Shown: positions 44,278 to 55,975 of the stretch, piece after piece
Layout: each line of letters starts with the position of its first letter
Numbering within the stretch: position 1 is the first letter of the stretch
Assembly: GCA_031266185.1 (NCBI GenBank)
Contig: JAISBM010000004.1
Coordinates: forward strand, 1-64,000
Reading direction: 5' to 3'
Source of the DNA: Endomicrobium sp.
Lineage (GTDB): Bacteria; Elusimicrobiota; Endomicrobiia; Endomicrobiales; Endomicrobiaceae
Length of the DNA stretch: 64,000 nt
The notes under the pieces: generated by a model
The model's input: only the letters and a program-made list of their open reading frames with translations
Database searches by the model: none
What the model was told of the DNA's origin: nothing
Made by a program: the position numbers and the translations under genes

Positions 44278-45285
44278 ATGGACATTAAAAAACAAATTTT
44301 AGAAACTGCAAAAAAAATAAGAGGTAAAATAATTTTACCAGAAAGTTTTGATATAAGGATTTTAAAGGCAGCTTCCATGCTTGTTAGGGATGCTATAGCT
44401 TCTGTTGTTTTACCAACAAACAATTTAGAAGAAGTCAAAAGTATGGCCCAAGATGCAGGGATCGACTTAACTGGCATAGAAATAATTCCTATAGATAGAT
44501 CTTTATTGGACGATACTAATGTTAAGTTTTTTGTTGATGCAAGAATGAAAAAAAAGATGTCTGAACAAGATGCTTTAGAATTATTAAAAAATCCTTTATA
44601 TTTTTCTATGATGTATCTTAAAAGTGGTAACTGCGATGCATGTGTGGGTGGCGCTGTCTATGACACTGCAGATGTTTTGAGGGCGGCTATTTATGTTATT
44701 GGTACTCAAGAGGGGATAAAGATGATTTCCTCTTATTTTCTTATGATTCCTCCTCAAAACCATCCTATAATAAAAGAACCTATAATGTTTGCAGACTGTG
44801 CTGTAAATCCTGAGCCACAAGCTCTAGGTTTACAGAATATAGCAATAGCCGCAGTGGCAAACTACAAAAAAATTTTTCCAGAAAAAACTGTAAACGTTGC
44901 AATGCTTTCTTTTTCAACTAAAGGTAGTGCAACAAATAAAATGCTTTCAAAAGTAATAGAAGCTACACAACTTACAAAAGAATATTTTAAAGGGGACAGT
45001 TCTGTAAATGTTGATGGGGAATTGCAGTTTGATGCTTCTATTGTGCCAAATGTGGGCAAAAGAAAAGCTCCAAATTCTCCAGTTGCAGGAAATGCCAATA
45101 TTTTAATTTTTCCAGACTTAAATGCTGGTAACATATCCTACAAAGTTGCAGAAAGGGTGGGTGGCTTCCAAGCCTTGGGCCCTATACTGCAAGGGCTATC
45201 ACTTCCTGTAAGCGATCTAAGCAGAGGGTCTAGTGCTGAAGATATTTACTTAATATCAGCTATAATGCTTTTAAATAAAAGATAA
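44278..45285 (+). CDS. pta: Phosphate acetyltransferase
   Basis: The 335-residue protein has the stand-alone Pta domain: GKIILPESFDIRILKAA at the N-terminus, NCDACVGGAVYDTADVLRAA and VALPLVEK-type AMLSFSTKGSA. The C-terminal signature is PNSPVAGNANILIFPDLNAGNISYK. It converts acetyl-CoA and phosphate to acetyl phosphate, the step before acetate kinase in fermentative ATP formation. A short Shine-Dalgarno AAGGAG precedes ATG 44278. The acetate kinase gene is not in this window. Confidence 0.92.
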   Translation: MDIKKQILETAKKIRGKIILPESFDIRILKAASMLVRDAIASVVLPTNNLEEVKSMAQDAGIDLTGIEIIPIDRSLLDDTNVKFFVDARMKKKMSEQDALELLKNPLYFSMMYLKSGNCDACVGGAVYDTADVLRAAIYVIGTQEGIKMISSYFLMIPPQNHPIIKEPIMFADCAVNPEPQALGLQNIAIAAVANYKKIFPEKTVNVAMLSFSTKGSATNKMLSKVIEATQLTKEYFKGDSSVNVDGELQFDASIVPNVGKRKAPNSPVAGNANILIFPDLNAGNISYKVAERVGGFQALGPILQGLSLPVSDLSRGSSAEDIYLISAIMLLNKR

Positions 45286-45291
45286 AGTTGG

Positions 45292-45323
45292 AAAAGCTGT
45301 TAGAATTTAAGTTAAGCTTTTTT
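45292..45323 (+). terminator. Probable terminator after pta
   Basis: AAAAGCT at 45292-45298 pairs with AGCTTTT at 45315-45321 and is followed by two more T residues. The 16-nt loop is large, so the structure is only moderately convincing. The following 140 nt to mnmA hold no recognised gene. Confidence 0.45.
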
Positions 45324-45462
45324 GTTTGATAATTTATATATTATTCACATTACTTTTATATTTAATTAATCGGCTGGCACCCAAATGGTCAAGTCAGATT
45401 TTATGTGTAAATTCCTCATTTTTCTTTAAAGCCGTTAAAGTTAGGAGAAGTAAACACAATAA

Positions 45463-46536
45463 TTATTGTATTGTGCCTCCACCAAGCACTACGTCACTTT
45501 TATAAAACACTGCACTTTGCCCGGATGTAATAGACATTTGTTCTTCTTCAAATTCAACTTTTGCAGATGCAGTATCAAGAGGAACAATAGTAGCTTTTGC
45601 AGGCTTATGTTGTTGCCTAATTTTTACGGTTGCTTGTATAGGGTGTGTGGGTATACTTATAGATCCCCAAGCAATTTTTGTGACAGTTAAAGATTTTGAA
45701 TATAAATCTTCTTTGGCGCCAACTACTATAACATTTTGTTTAGCTAAAATGTTTGTTACATACAGAGGTTCTTTTGTTCCCCCGGATAAGCCCAATCCTT
45801 TACGTTTGCCTATTGTGTAATTCCAAATACCGTTATGTTTACCTAAAACTTTTCCATTTTTGTCTATAATATCTCCATAGCTTACAGGAAATTGTAGAAT
45901 GTCATTATAATCGCCACAATAAAAATCCTGACTATCTGGCTTTTGCGCTACAGGAAGACCGACTTCTTTTGCAATAGTTCTTACGTCTTCTTTTTTTAGT
46001 TCTCCTAAAGGGAAAATTACTTCAGATAGGATTTTTTGGTTTAACCTATATAAAAAATATGTTTGGTCTTTAGTTTTATCGAATGCTTTACACAGTTGGT
46101 ACTTCCCTGTAGAATTATCAAATTTTATATTGGCATAATGACCTGTAGAAAATTTATCAAAAGTGATGTTATGCCTTTTTGCTGTGGCTGGTAAAACTCC
46201 AAACTTTATATAAGCATTACACCATACACAAGGGTTTGGTGTACGTCCTTGTTTATATTCATTTTTGAAGTTTTCAATAACGATTTTTTTATATTCTTCT
46301 CTACAATCTAATATGTGTAAAGGTATTTCTAAAAACTCTGCTATTTTTTTTACAGATTCAATATCGTCGTCTTCTGGGCCAAAACAGGCGTCAACACTTT
46401 TATTTTTAGATGCAGGGTAAGAACTGTCCCATATAGACATCATAGCCCCTACTACTTGGACCCCTTGTTTTTTTAATAAATAAGCAGCAATAGCAGAGTC
46501 AACTCCTCCACTTAAACCAACCAAAATCTTTTTCAT
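45463..46536 (-). CDS. mnmA: tRNA-specific 2-thiouridylase
   Basis: The 357-residue protein has the PP-loop LVGLSGGVDSAIAAYLL, the first catalytic cysteine in TPNPCVWCN and the second in DSQDFYCGDY. The C-terminal beta domain has TITSGQSAVFYKSDVVLGGG. It makes the 2-thio group of wobble uridine in Lys, Glu and Gln tRNAs. It starts 21 nt after hydE on the same strand and is probably co-transcribed with it. Confidence 0.94.
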   Translation of the reverse strand: MKKILVGLSGGVDSAIAAYLLKKQGVQVVGAMMSIWDSSYPASKNKSVDACFGPEDDDIESVKKIAEFLEIPLHILDCREEYKKIVIENFKNEYKQGRTPNPCVWCNAYIKFGVLPATAKRHNITFDKFSTGHYANIKFDNSTGKYQLCKAFDKTKDQTYFLYRLNQKILSEVIFPLGELKKEDVRTIAKEVGLPVAQKPDSQDFYCGDYNDILQFPVSYGDIIDKNGKVLGKHNGIWNYTIGKRKGLGLSGGTKEPLYVTNILAKQNVIVVGAKEDLYSKSLTVTKIAWGSISIPTHPIQATVKIRQQHKPAKATIVPLDTASAKVEFEEEQMSITSGQSAVFYKSDVVLGGGTIQ

Positions 46537-46557
46537 GCCAAAATTTCCATAATTTAA

Positions 46558-47610
46558 CTATACTGTAACATAAGGATTATGAAATCCTTTACTTTTAGAA
46601 ACAAACCTGCCTATAGAGTTAATTTTATTTTCTATACAAGCTCTACAGTGTCCAGGAGAATCGTTTAAACAGATTTTCCCTGGATATATTTCATATTTTT
46701 TTCTGTAAATAGTTTCTGTAGCGTTAGGCATAACGACATTAGCTCCACTTTGCAAAGCTATAAGTCTGCCATTATGGTTTAAAGTCTCCATTGCAGTTGT
46801 GGCAGGTATATTAATATCTGGCATAATTAACCGTAAAATAGCCATAACTTTAAGAGACAAATCAAAATTGTCGTACTGATTTATACTTTTAAATTGTAAA
46901 GAGGTATCTGGATTATAAATAAAAGGTCCAATTCCTGCCATATCTACAGGTATAGATTTTAAGTACACAATATCTTTTGCAATACTTTCAAATGTTTGAT
47001 CTGGCAAGCCAACCATTATTCCAGACCCTACTTCAAACCCAAGTTTTTTAATGTTTTCAAGACATATCATTCTATTTTTTAAGCTCATATCAGGGTCAAG
47101 TTTATTGTAAAGAGCTTCGTCTGTGGTTTCTATTCTAAGCAAGTACCTATCAGCGCCTGCTTCTTTGTATGCTCTGTATTCATCAAAAGTTTTTTCACCA
47201 ATGCTTAAAGTTATAGCAATATCTAACTTTTTTATTTCAGATATTATATATGTCATTTTGTTTACATTATAGTAGTCGTCTTCACCTGACTGTAAAACCA
47301 CAGTTTTATATCCGAAACCTTTTGCTTGTTTTGCTAAATTAACTATATCTTGTTCTTTTATACGATACCTTTCTAATTTTAAATTGGTTCTTTGCAGGCC
47401 GCAATAAAGGCAGTTTTGTTTACAATAATTTGAAAATTCTATTAATGCTCTTAAATGTACTTCATCACCCACATATTTCTTTCTTACCATATCTGCAAAA
47501 GAAGTAAGCTTTTTTGTATCTTTAGTTTTTAAAAGATACAGCATTTCTTCTTCATTTAAATTATGCGAACTTATAGCCTTTTGTAATATGTAATCTGTAT
47601 TATGTTTCAT
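46558..47610 (-). CDS. hydE: [FeFe]-hydrogenase maturase HydE (radical SAM)
   Basis: The 350-residue protein has the radical SAM motif CKQNCLYCG (about 63-71), LQSGEDDYY, LRIETTDEALY, GIMVGLPDQT and the end region PGHCRACIENKI with further cysteines. HydE works with HydF and HydG to build the 2Fe subcluster of [FeFe]-hydrogenase. Its presence implies hydrogen production elsewhere in the genome. HydE and BioB/PylB are related; the sequence order and length fit HydE best. Confidence 0.88.
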   Translation of the reverse strand: MKHNTDYILQKAISSHNLNEEEMLYLLKTKDTKKLTSFADMVRKKYVGDEVHLRALIEFSNYCKQNCLYCGLQRTNLKLERYRIKEQDIVNLAKQAKGFGYKTVVLQSGEDDYYNVNKMTYIISEIKKLDIAITLSIGEKTFDEYRAYKEAGADRYLLRIETTDEALYNKLDPDMSLKNRMICLENIKKLGFEVGSGIMVGLPDQTFESIAKDIVYLKSIPVDMAGIGPFIYNPDTSLQFKSINQYDNFDLSLKVMAILRLIMPDINIPATTAMETLNHNGRLIALQSGANVVMPNATETIYRKKYEIYPGKICLNDSPGHCRACIENKINSIGRFVSKSKGFHNPYVTV

Positions 47611-47807
47611 TTTTGATATTGTACAAAAAATAAGTAAAAAGATAATAGATATTATCCACTTATTGCTTTGGCGAACTATATTATAAATGAGTGGTTAGAC
47701 CGTTATCTTGACAAGTGTCATCCAGTTAAGAGAAATTGCGATTTTTTTCAATTTAAATCCTTATTAATATTTATAAACAATTTCTACAGTTACAAACAAA
47801 AGAAAAT

Positions 47808-48107
47808 TTAATTTAAGCCAGGTATTTTTAAACCGCCGGTTAAACTTTTAGCTTCTTCAGCCATTACAGTTTGCGCTTTTTTGCCAGCTTCTTGAAAAGC
47901 GGCAAGTATGTGTTTTTCTAGTTTTTCTTTTTTTTCTGCAAGCAAGTCCTCAGGTATATTTAAGCTTAAAAATTCATTTTTAGCGTTTACTTGGATTTTT
48001 ATACCTTTATGCTCTACTTCAATAATTTTTGCCTTTAACTTTTTGTCCATTTCACTCAATTTGCTTCTCATAGCTATTGCTTCTTTTGCCATCTTAAACA
48101 ATTCCAT
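47808..48107 (-). CDS. YbaB/EbfC family nucleoid-associated protein
   Basis: The 99-residue protein has the YbaB pattern: an N-terminal helix (MAKEAIAMRSKLSEMDKKLK), a short beta sheet (IEVEHKGIKIQVNAKNEFLS) and a long C-terminal helix (KLEKHILAAFQEAGKKAQTV). Family members bind DNA as dimers. Here it lies at the end of the nadC-birA operon rather than beside recR/dnaX. It follows the small membrane protein gene with no spacing. Confidence 0.75.
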   Translation of the reverse strand: MELFKMAKEAIAMRSKLSEMDKKLKAKIIEVEHKGIKIQVNAKNEFLSLNIPEDLLAEKKEKLEKHILAAFQEAGKKAQTVMAEEAKSLTGGLKIPGLN

Positions 48108-48311
48108 TTAAAATCTCCTTTGTTTTTGTGTAAATTTTTTGTCTAGTATTATTAACACTCTTACTAAAATAGCAAGTACTGCCCAAACACAAGCAAGTGC
48201 CCAACCTAAAACAGTAAATTGTTTATAGAGTAAATACACGCCTATAACACCGCAAGCAGTTGAAACTAAAAACATATTTTTATAAATAATTGCTTTTTTA
48301 TTTTGTTCCAT
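48108..48311 (-). CDS. Small two-helix membrane protein
   Basis: The 67-residue protein has two membrane segments (about 11-27 and 31-53, separated by KQF). It begins MEQNKKAIIYKN and ends in a basic tail (KKFTQKQRRF). I do not recognise a family. It overlaps the preceding small membrane gene by 14 nt and directly precedes ybaB. The pair with the next small protein may form a complex; AtpI-like proteins have a similar size, but no ATP synthase genes are nearby. Confidence 0.6.
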   Translation of the reverse strand: MEQNKKAIIYKNMFLVSTACGVIGVYLLYKQFTVLGWALACVWAVLAILVRVLIILDKKFTQKQRRF

Positions 48312-48492
48312 TTTTTGCCTTATCTAATTGTTTATGAAGCTTTAAAATTATAGCATAGACAGTTAAATTTAGAAACAAAAGAACAAAAGTTGTAATAACT
48401 GCTGCTAATAAATTTACAAATTTCCACACAACAAATCCCACAAAAATATCTAAAGAAAAAAGAGTATAAAAAAATATTTTAAATTTTTTCAT
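48298..48492 (-). CDS. Small two-helix membrane protein
   Basis: The 64-residue protein has two membrane helices (about 5-25 and 30-53), starting MKKFKIFFYTLFSLDIFVGF and ending in a basic tail KLHKQLDKAKNGTK. The family is unknown. The start overlaps the stop of the NlpC/P60 gene by one base, and the end overlaps the next small gene by 14 nt. Tight coupling argues that it is real. Confidence 0.6.
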   Translation of the reverse strand: MKKFKIFFYTLFSLDIFVGFVVWKFVNLLAAVITTFVLLFLNLTVYAIILKLHKQLDKAKNGTK

Positions 48493-49814
48493 TATTTTAC
48501 CACATTCATTAAAGTTATTCTTTCAAGTAAAGACTTGTCTTTTGATTTATCTCCTAATGCGAGGTCTGTTACAGCAACTTTGTTTAGCATATGTATTTTG
48601 TTGTTTTTGCCGGAATATCCTCTAATTGAATGTATTACATAAGGATTTTGGTCTAAGTGCCCTAGGTATAGCATGATGTGTCCGGGAAGATATAAAAGAG
48701 TTATTCCACTGATCCCTTCTGAAATTATTGCCTGTGCTTTTAGTGTAGTATTATAATTGCCTAATTGAATAGAGTCTTTCATGTTGATTTGTTGGCCCGA
48801 GTTTTTGGGAAAATTAATCCCAAAACAAGAAAAAATTTGCTTAACAAAACCAGAACAATCAGTGTATCCATAATTATGTCCCCAATCGTAAGGTGCGTCT
48901 ATTTGTTTAAAAGCTTGGACAATTACATTGCGTTTAGTGTATGGCAGAAAGCCCAAAGATACATCTGATTTTTTTACATAACAGTACATGAATTCTAAAT
49001 TTTCATTTAGAGATTTAACTGGTATTTTTACTTCTATAGTATCATTTTTTATTTTTGAAATGTGTAGTATAGTCCCCATTTTTACACTGTCGTAAAACTG
49101 GGTTAGAGAAGTATCTTTATAAATATCTGCAAATCTAGAAGTAACTACGGCAATATTTTTGTCATTGAAATAGTCAGATATAACTTCTTTTGAAGCAAAA
49201 AGTAAGTGTTCTGCTTTTATCCAACCTTCGTACACCTCAGAAATTACATAACACCATTGATTATCTTTAGTGGAATATAAGGCCGCTACAGGGGACCAAA
49301 AATTAAGATCTGTGGCGGCTAATCTGTTTAGATCTGTTGTATCTGAAGATGAGATTAAAGGCACATCTGTTGGTAATGCTTTTAGCTTTGCATACCCAAT
49401 AGTTAAGGCAAATCTTATATTTATAGGAGCATCAGGATCTATATTGTTTTTTAAAGTTTCAAAGAATGTTGATCCAACTTTCTTTAAAGAAAGAGCATCA
49501 TAATATTTTGAGTATTTTTTTAGCTTATTTGCATAGTTTATGCGACTACGTTTTTCTTTTTCTTTCTCTAGGTCTCTGCTAAGAACGTTTTTTAAAAAAG
49601 GACAGTTTTCTAATATTTTTGCGTTCAGATTTTCAATTTGCTTTTCTGTGAGAATTATTTTGTCTGGATTTTGTGTTTTTGATATCCAAAAGCCTGGAGT
49701 TTTTAGTTCTCTTGAAATGCCAGATGTTACCTCAAAATGAGGAACAAGTACCTTTTTAGATGAACAAGAAAAAATAAAAAGACAAAGAAATAGTAATATA
49801 AATTTTATTTTCAT
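48492..49814 (-). CDS. NlpC/P60 peptidoglycan endopeptidase lipoprotein with SH3 domains
   Basis: The 440-residue protein has a lipobox (CLFIFSCSSKK, Cys at about 17), a helical region, and bacterial SH3-like domains (about 175-315). The C-terminal NlpC/P60 domain has the catalytic cysteine in YTDCSGFVKQIF and histidine in LPGHIMLYLG. It resembles YkfC-type gamma-D-glutamyl-diamino acid endopeptidases that process wall peptides. It overlaps birA by 4 nt. Outer-membrane attachment is likely because the organism has a diderm envelope. Confidence 0.87.
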   Translation of the reverse strand: MKIKFILLFLCLFIFSCSSKKVLVPHFEVTSGISRELKTPGFWISKTQNPDKIILTEKQIENLNAKILENCPFLKNVLSRDLEKEKEKRSRINYANKLKKYSKYYDALSLKKVGSTFFETLKNNIDPDAPINIRFALTIGYAKLKALPTDVPLISSSDTTDLNRLAATDLNFWSPVAALYSTKDNQWCYVISEVYEGWIKAEHLLFASKEVISDYFNDKNIAVVTSRFADIYKDTSLTQFYDSVKMGTILHISKIKNDTIEVKIPVKSLNENLEFMYCYVKKSDVSLGFLPYTKRNVIVQAFKQIDAPYDWGHNYGYTDCSGFVKQIFSCFGINFPKNSGQQINMKDSIQLGNYNTTLKAQAIISEGISGITLLYLPGHIMLYLGHLDQNPYVIHSIRGYSGKNNKIHMLNKVAVTDLALGDKSKDKSLLERITLMNVVK

Positions 49815-50758
49815 TTTTGAGTCTCTCTTAAAGTTCCTGATATTATTTTTTCAACATTGTCTTTAGTTTTAACTATAAGCATTCCGTTTTCGTCTATTCC
49901 CAAATTTATGCCAGTTATTGTGTTATGCCCATTGCTTATTGTTACATGTTTATTTTTATATAAGAGGTTGGCGTTATATTCTTTTAAAAATGGCTTTAAC
50001 CCTTTTTCTTTGAAAGATGTGTATAATTTTTCAAAGTTTATAAAAAATTTACAAATAAATTCTGTCCTATCTATTTCTTTATTTATAATTTCTTTTAATG
50101 ATGTTGCTATGTCTTTTAATTCTTTTGGCAATTCGTTGTTAATATTTATGCCGATACCCGCAACAATCCAATTTATAATATCTTGCTCTGCAGACATTTC
50201 TATTATTATGCCAGCTATTTTCTTATTGTTTATAAAAATGTCATTAGGCCATTTTATTTTTGAATCAATATTGTACAAATCAAAAGTTTGCTTTAATGCA
50301 ATACTTAGTATCAAAGCTAATTTCGTAGACTCTTCAGGAACTAAAAATGGTTTTAAAAGTATAGAAAACCAGAGTCCGCCAGTATTAGAAGCCCAAACTC
50401 TTTTAATACGTCCGTAACCGCTTGTTTGTTTTTCTACAATTACAACTGTACCTTCGTAGAAACCTTTTTGTGCAAGCATTTTTACTGTGGTTTGTGTGGA
50501 AGGCAGTTCTTTATAATATTTTATAATTTTGCATATGGTAAGGGATTTGTTTAATTTGCATTCTATTTCGTGTTCATTGAAAAAAAGTTTGTCTTTAGTT
50601 AGTTTATATCCTTTTGTACAAGATTCAATATTATATCCGAGTTGTTTTAAATTTTTTATCTGCTTACAAACTGCTACTTTAGATATACCAAGCAATTCTC
50701 CTATTTTGTGACCTGAAATGTAGGTGTTTGAATATAGCAGCTTAAGAATTTTTGTCAT
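49811..50758 (-). CDS. birA: Biotin-protein ligase/biotin repressor
   Basis: The 315-residue protein has an N-terminal winged helix (ISGHKIGELLGISKVAVCKQIKNL, about 14-37) and a catalytic domain with GYGRIKRVW, SKIKWPNDIFINNKKIAGIIIEM and a C-terminal SH3-like domain. It attaches biotin to carboxylase carrier proteins. The DNA-binding domain means it can also repress biotin genes. Bio genes lie 2 and 7 kb away in this window. It overlaps nadC (ATGA) and the peptidase gene. Confidence 0.93.
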   Translation of the reverse strand: MTKILKLLYSNTYISGHKIGELLGISKVAVCKQIKNLKQLGYNIESCTKGYKLTKDKLFFNEHEIECKLNKSLTICKIIKYYKELPSTQTTVKMLAQKGFYEGTVVIVEKQTSGYGRIKRVWASNTGGLWFSILLKPFLVPEESTKLALILSIALKQTFDLYNIDSKIKWPNDIFINNKKIAGIIIEMSAEQDIINWIVAGIGININNELPKELKDIATSLKEIINKEIDRTEFICKFFINFEKLYTSFKEKGLKPFLKEYNANLLYKNKHVTISNGHNTITGINLGIDENGMLIVKTKDNVEKIISGTLRETQK

Positions 50759-51600
50759 TTTATTTTTACTTCTAAAGATAAGTCTAAAGCGCTAACAGAA
50801 TGCGTAAGCATTCCTACAGAAATTCTGTCAGCGTCAAGTTTAGAGAAACTTTTTGCGGTTTTTAAGGTTACTCCACCTGAAATCTCTATCTCTGGCTTAT
50901 ACTGTATGTTAGAGTTATTCCTTATAAGTTTAATCATTTTTTTTGTATTACTAATAGAAGTATTATCTAACATTATAATGTCTGCCTTTGCATCAATAGC
51001 TTGTTTTACTTCTTGTAGTGTTTCACACTCAATTTCAACAGGAATTTTGTTGTATGTTTTTCTAAATATTGCCACTTTACTTTTTAGATCTGTAACAAGT
51101 TTTAAGTGGTTATCTTTTATCAATGCCATATCATAAAGTCCCATTCTGTGGTTAAATCCACCACCACACTTTACTGCGTACTTTGCAAGTTCTCTATAAC
51201 CTGGCAGTGTTTTTCTTGTATCGTATATTTTTGGTTTACCATTTTTAATGGCTTGTACAAAAAGATTTGTTAAAGTTGCAATTCCGGATAAATATTGTAA
51301 AAAGTTAAGAGCTGTTCTTTCTGCTGCTAAAATTGATTTAGCTAAACCGTAAATTTCTAAAATCTTATCGCCTAGTTTAATTTTTGCACCATCTTTTAAT
51401 TTTAGTAAAACTTTACAATTCTTATCAACAGTTTTAAACACCTTTACAAAAACATCTATACCACAAAGAATGCCAGATTTTTTAGCAAACAGTACAACTT
51501 TTGCTTTTTTATCTTTTGGGATAAACTCTTTTGTGGTAATATCTTTAAAAACGCCGTCTTCTTTTAATGCGAGTTTTATAAGGATATCTATATTTTTCAT
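50755..51600 (-). CDS. nadC: Nicotinate-nucleotide pyrophosphorylase
   Basis: The 281-residue protein has YDTRKTLPGYRELAKYAVKCGGG, NHRMGLYDMALIKDNH and the C-terminal IMLDNTSI and ISGGVTLKTAKSF. It converts quinolinate and PRPP to nicotinate mononucleotide in NAD synthesis. The ATG at 51600 gives the normal N-terminus (MKNIDILIKLALKED). An in-frame start at 51636 would only add 12 hydrophobic residues. It is the first gene of a tightly overlapping operon with birA. Confidence 0.93.
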   Translation of the reverse strand: MKNIDILIKLALKEDGVFKDITTKEFIPKDKKAKVVLFAKKSGILCGIDVFVKVFKTVDKNCKVLLKLKDGAKIKLGDKILEIYGLAKSILAAERTALNFLQYLSGIATLTNLFVQAIKNGKPKIYDTRKTLPGYRELAKYAVKCGGGFNHRMGLYDMALIKDNHLKLVTDLKSKVAIFRKTYNKIPVEIECETLQEVKQAIDAKADIIMLDNTSISNTKKMIKLIRNNSNIQYKPEIEISGGVTLKTAKSFSKLDADRISVGMLTHSVSALDLSLEVKIK

Positions 51601-51657
51601 TTGAGTGATTATATAAAATAGTAGCTCAAAACTCAAAATAAATGCAGCGGATGTTGG

Positions 51658-51849
51658 TCTAGTTTAGACTCTTATCTGCGTTACTAGATCAATCGCAACA
51701 AACATTTAAACAAATTAGCAAACTAGCAAAATAATAAGACAAGAAAGACATAAATGAATTTTGCTTCAGACAGAGCTAATTTGAAATATTAAATGTTTGT
51801 TGCTCATATGCCGCTCTTTGAGGTAACTCCGATAAGATACTAAACTAGA
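51658..51849. repeat. Fold-back repeat, copy C (complete, about 192 bp)
   Basis: The ends are perfect 10-bp inverted repeats (TCTAGTTTAG / CTAAACTAGA). Further inward lie CTTATC/GATAAG, GTTAC/GTAAC, GCAACAAACATTTAA (51695-51709) with its exact complement at 51789-51803, AAATTAGC/GCTAATTT and AGCAAAAT/ATTTTGCT. The whole element can therefore fold into one long interrupted hairpin around the central GACAAGAAAGAC region. Related copies are at 1-123 and 38446-38608. No coding frame is present. It is a MITE-like or palindromic intergenic element. Confidence 0.92.
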
Positions 51850-51910
51850 TCAAGCTAACTACATCTGTGTCAAGTAACTCTAAACGTCCAACATGTGTTT
51901 GGACTTTTAC

Positions 51911-51943
51911 AAAAAAATAGACTTTTACTAAGACTATTTTTTT
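51911..51943. terminator. Bidirectional terminator between repeat and DJ-1 gene
   Basis: AAAAAAATAGACTT (51911-51924) and AAGACTATTTTTTT (51930-51943) form a 14-bp stem with one mismatch and a 5-nt loop. It has T-runs in both directions. It lies 9 nt after the stop of the minus-strand DJ-1 gene. A second small hairpin (GTCCAA/TTGGAC) is just before it at 51889-51905. Confidence 0.7.
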
Positions 51944-51952
51944 GAGCTGTAA

Positions 51953-52462
51953 TTATAGGGTTATTGCTTTTAGAACAGCTTTTCCGAAATCTTCAGCTAT
52001 GTCGGGGCCGTTTGCAGTTATAATGTTTCCATCAATTTCTAAAGAAGCAGCAGTATATGTGGCGCCTTTATTTATTAATGTGTCTTTCCCATCTACAAAT
52101 ACAGTTGCTTTTTTATCTTTTAAAATACCTGAATTTGCAAGAATTACACCTGCAATACATATAGAAGCTACGACTTTGTTAAGTTTAAAAAACTCTCTTG
52201 CTAAATTTAAAGCCTTTTCATTGTCAAAGAATGTGTTAGATCCAGCTCCTCCTATATACACTATTGCATTAAAATTGGTAGGGATAATATCTCCAATTAA
52301 GAGAGTACTAACTGTTTTGCCTCCAAATTTTCCAGTTAGTTCACCTATTTTTGTGCTTGCTGTTACAACTTCAATATTAGCATTTTCAAGTACTTCTTTA
52401 GGTTTATAATATTCTTCATCTCTAAAAGTATTTGGAGCAGTTATAAAAACAACTTTTTTCAT
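51953..52462 (-). CDS. DJ-1/PfpI family protein
   Basis: The 169-residue protein starts KKVVFITAPNTFRDEEYYKP with the conserved glutamate, and VASICIAGVILANSGIL contains the nucleophile-elbow cysteine (about residue 103). Members include chaperone-like deglycases and proteases; substrates are uncertain. AGAGG precedes the ATG. It stands alone between the nadC and bio operons. Confidence 0.88.
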   Translation of the reverse strand: MKKVVFITAPNTFRDEEYYKPKEVLENANIEVVTASTKIGELTGKFGGKTVSTLLIGDIIPTNFNAIVYIGGAGSNTFFDNEKALNLAREFFKLNKVVASICIAGVILANSGILKDKKATVFVDGKDTLINKGATYTAASLEIDGNIITANGPDIAEDFGKAVLKAITL

Positions 52463-54823
<2,361 letters not shown>

Positions 54824-54840
54824 TTGTTTTAGTTGTTAAA

Positions 54841-55975
54841 TTACACCAAGAATTCAAACCAATTTTCTTTATTAATGCATTTAACGTCTGATGGATTGTA
54901 GTTTGAAATAAAATTTTTTGGCTGTTTTATTTTATCTTTGCTGTATTTAAACTCGTACCCTTCTATAATATTGTTATATTCTTCTACATAATTTACTTCT
55001 TCTCCTGTAAAAGTTCTGTAAAAAAATTGCTTAACTCTTTTTTGTAGAGCATTGTTCAATTTTTTACGTTCTACAATACAAAAATTTTCCCATAAAGTGC
55101 CTGTATCAGTTCTAAGGTTTAATGGTGTAAAAGTCTGTATAAGAGCATTCCTTATCCCTAAGTCATAAAAGAATACTTTAACGGATTTAGAAATTTCTTT
55201 ACGTGGATTTTTTGAAAAAGAGCGTAGCTTAAAAACTATAAAACACTTTTCCAGTAAATCTATATACTTTGAAATAGTTGAGTGACTCTTTCCAAGTTTT
55301 TGTCCTATTTTAGAATAAGAAACCTCTTTTCTGATTTGCAGTGCCAACATTTGTAAAAGTTCTAATAATTTATTTGAATTTTGAAGTTTTTCAAAAGCCA
55401 GAGCGTCTTTGTATAGATAATTACCTGCCATTATTGACAAATTTTCTTGAGCTACACTTTCTGAAGTTCCAAAAATACTGGGGTACGTTCCTGTAAGTAA
55501 AGTTTCATTAAGTTTACCAATAGTTTGTGTAAAACCAAGATTATTTTTTATTTCTCTTACAGAAAAAGGATAGAGTATAAACGGAATAGATCTACCGGTT
55601 AAAGGAGCTCCTACCTGATTTACTAAATCAAAACTTGAGGAACCACTTGCAATCACACAAACATTTGGGAAAATATCATGAATTATTTTTAATATTAAAC
55701 CTATGTTTTTTATATATTGAGCTTCATCTAAAGCTATAAAGGTCTTTATTATCTAAAGCCATACGTAATGAATTTTCGCTAGTAGTTTCGAATGCAGTTT
55801 TTACCTCAAGCGATTCACAGTTAAAATATGCAGTCTTTTTTGTCAAAGAATATTTTTCTAAAATTTGTTTACAAAGAGTAGTTTTTCCTACTTGCCGTGC
55901 CCCATAAATTAATATTATTTTCCCTTTGAATAACTGCTTTTCAATAATATCTTGTAAATCTCTTTCAAAAAGCAT
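54841..55975 (-). pseudogene. DUF4143 ATPase broken by one-base frameshift
   Basis: The first part (from 55975) has the Walker A YGARQVGKTTLC and ends at LDNKDL. The second part continues as IALDEAQYIKNIGLI (Walker B) and ASGSSSFDLVNQVGAPLTGR through the C-terminal DUF4143 domain (GTLWENFCIVERKK). The frames join again if one base is removed from the AAA run at 55738-55740 (TTT on the coding strand). All motifs are otherwise intact. It is a close relative of the intact gene at 56434-57564. It lies right after bioA in the opposite orientation, between two biotin gene groups. Confidence 0.88.

Noticed and set aside
47611-47807. TTGACA at about 47706 as a plus-strand promoter
   Set aside because: No -10 box at suitable distance and no plus-strand gene follows.
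49857-50417. 186-codon plus-strand open frame opposite birA
   Set aside because: It is a shadow of the AT-rich birA coding strand; it has no ribosome site or recognisable motif, and birA motifs are strong.
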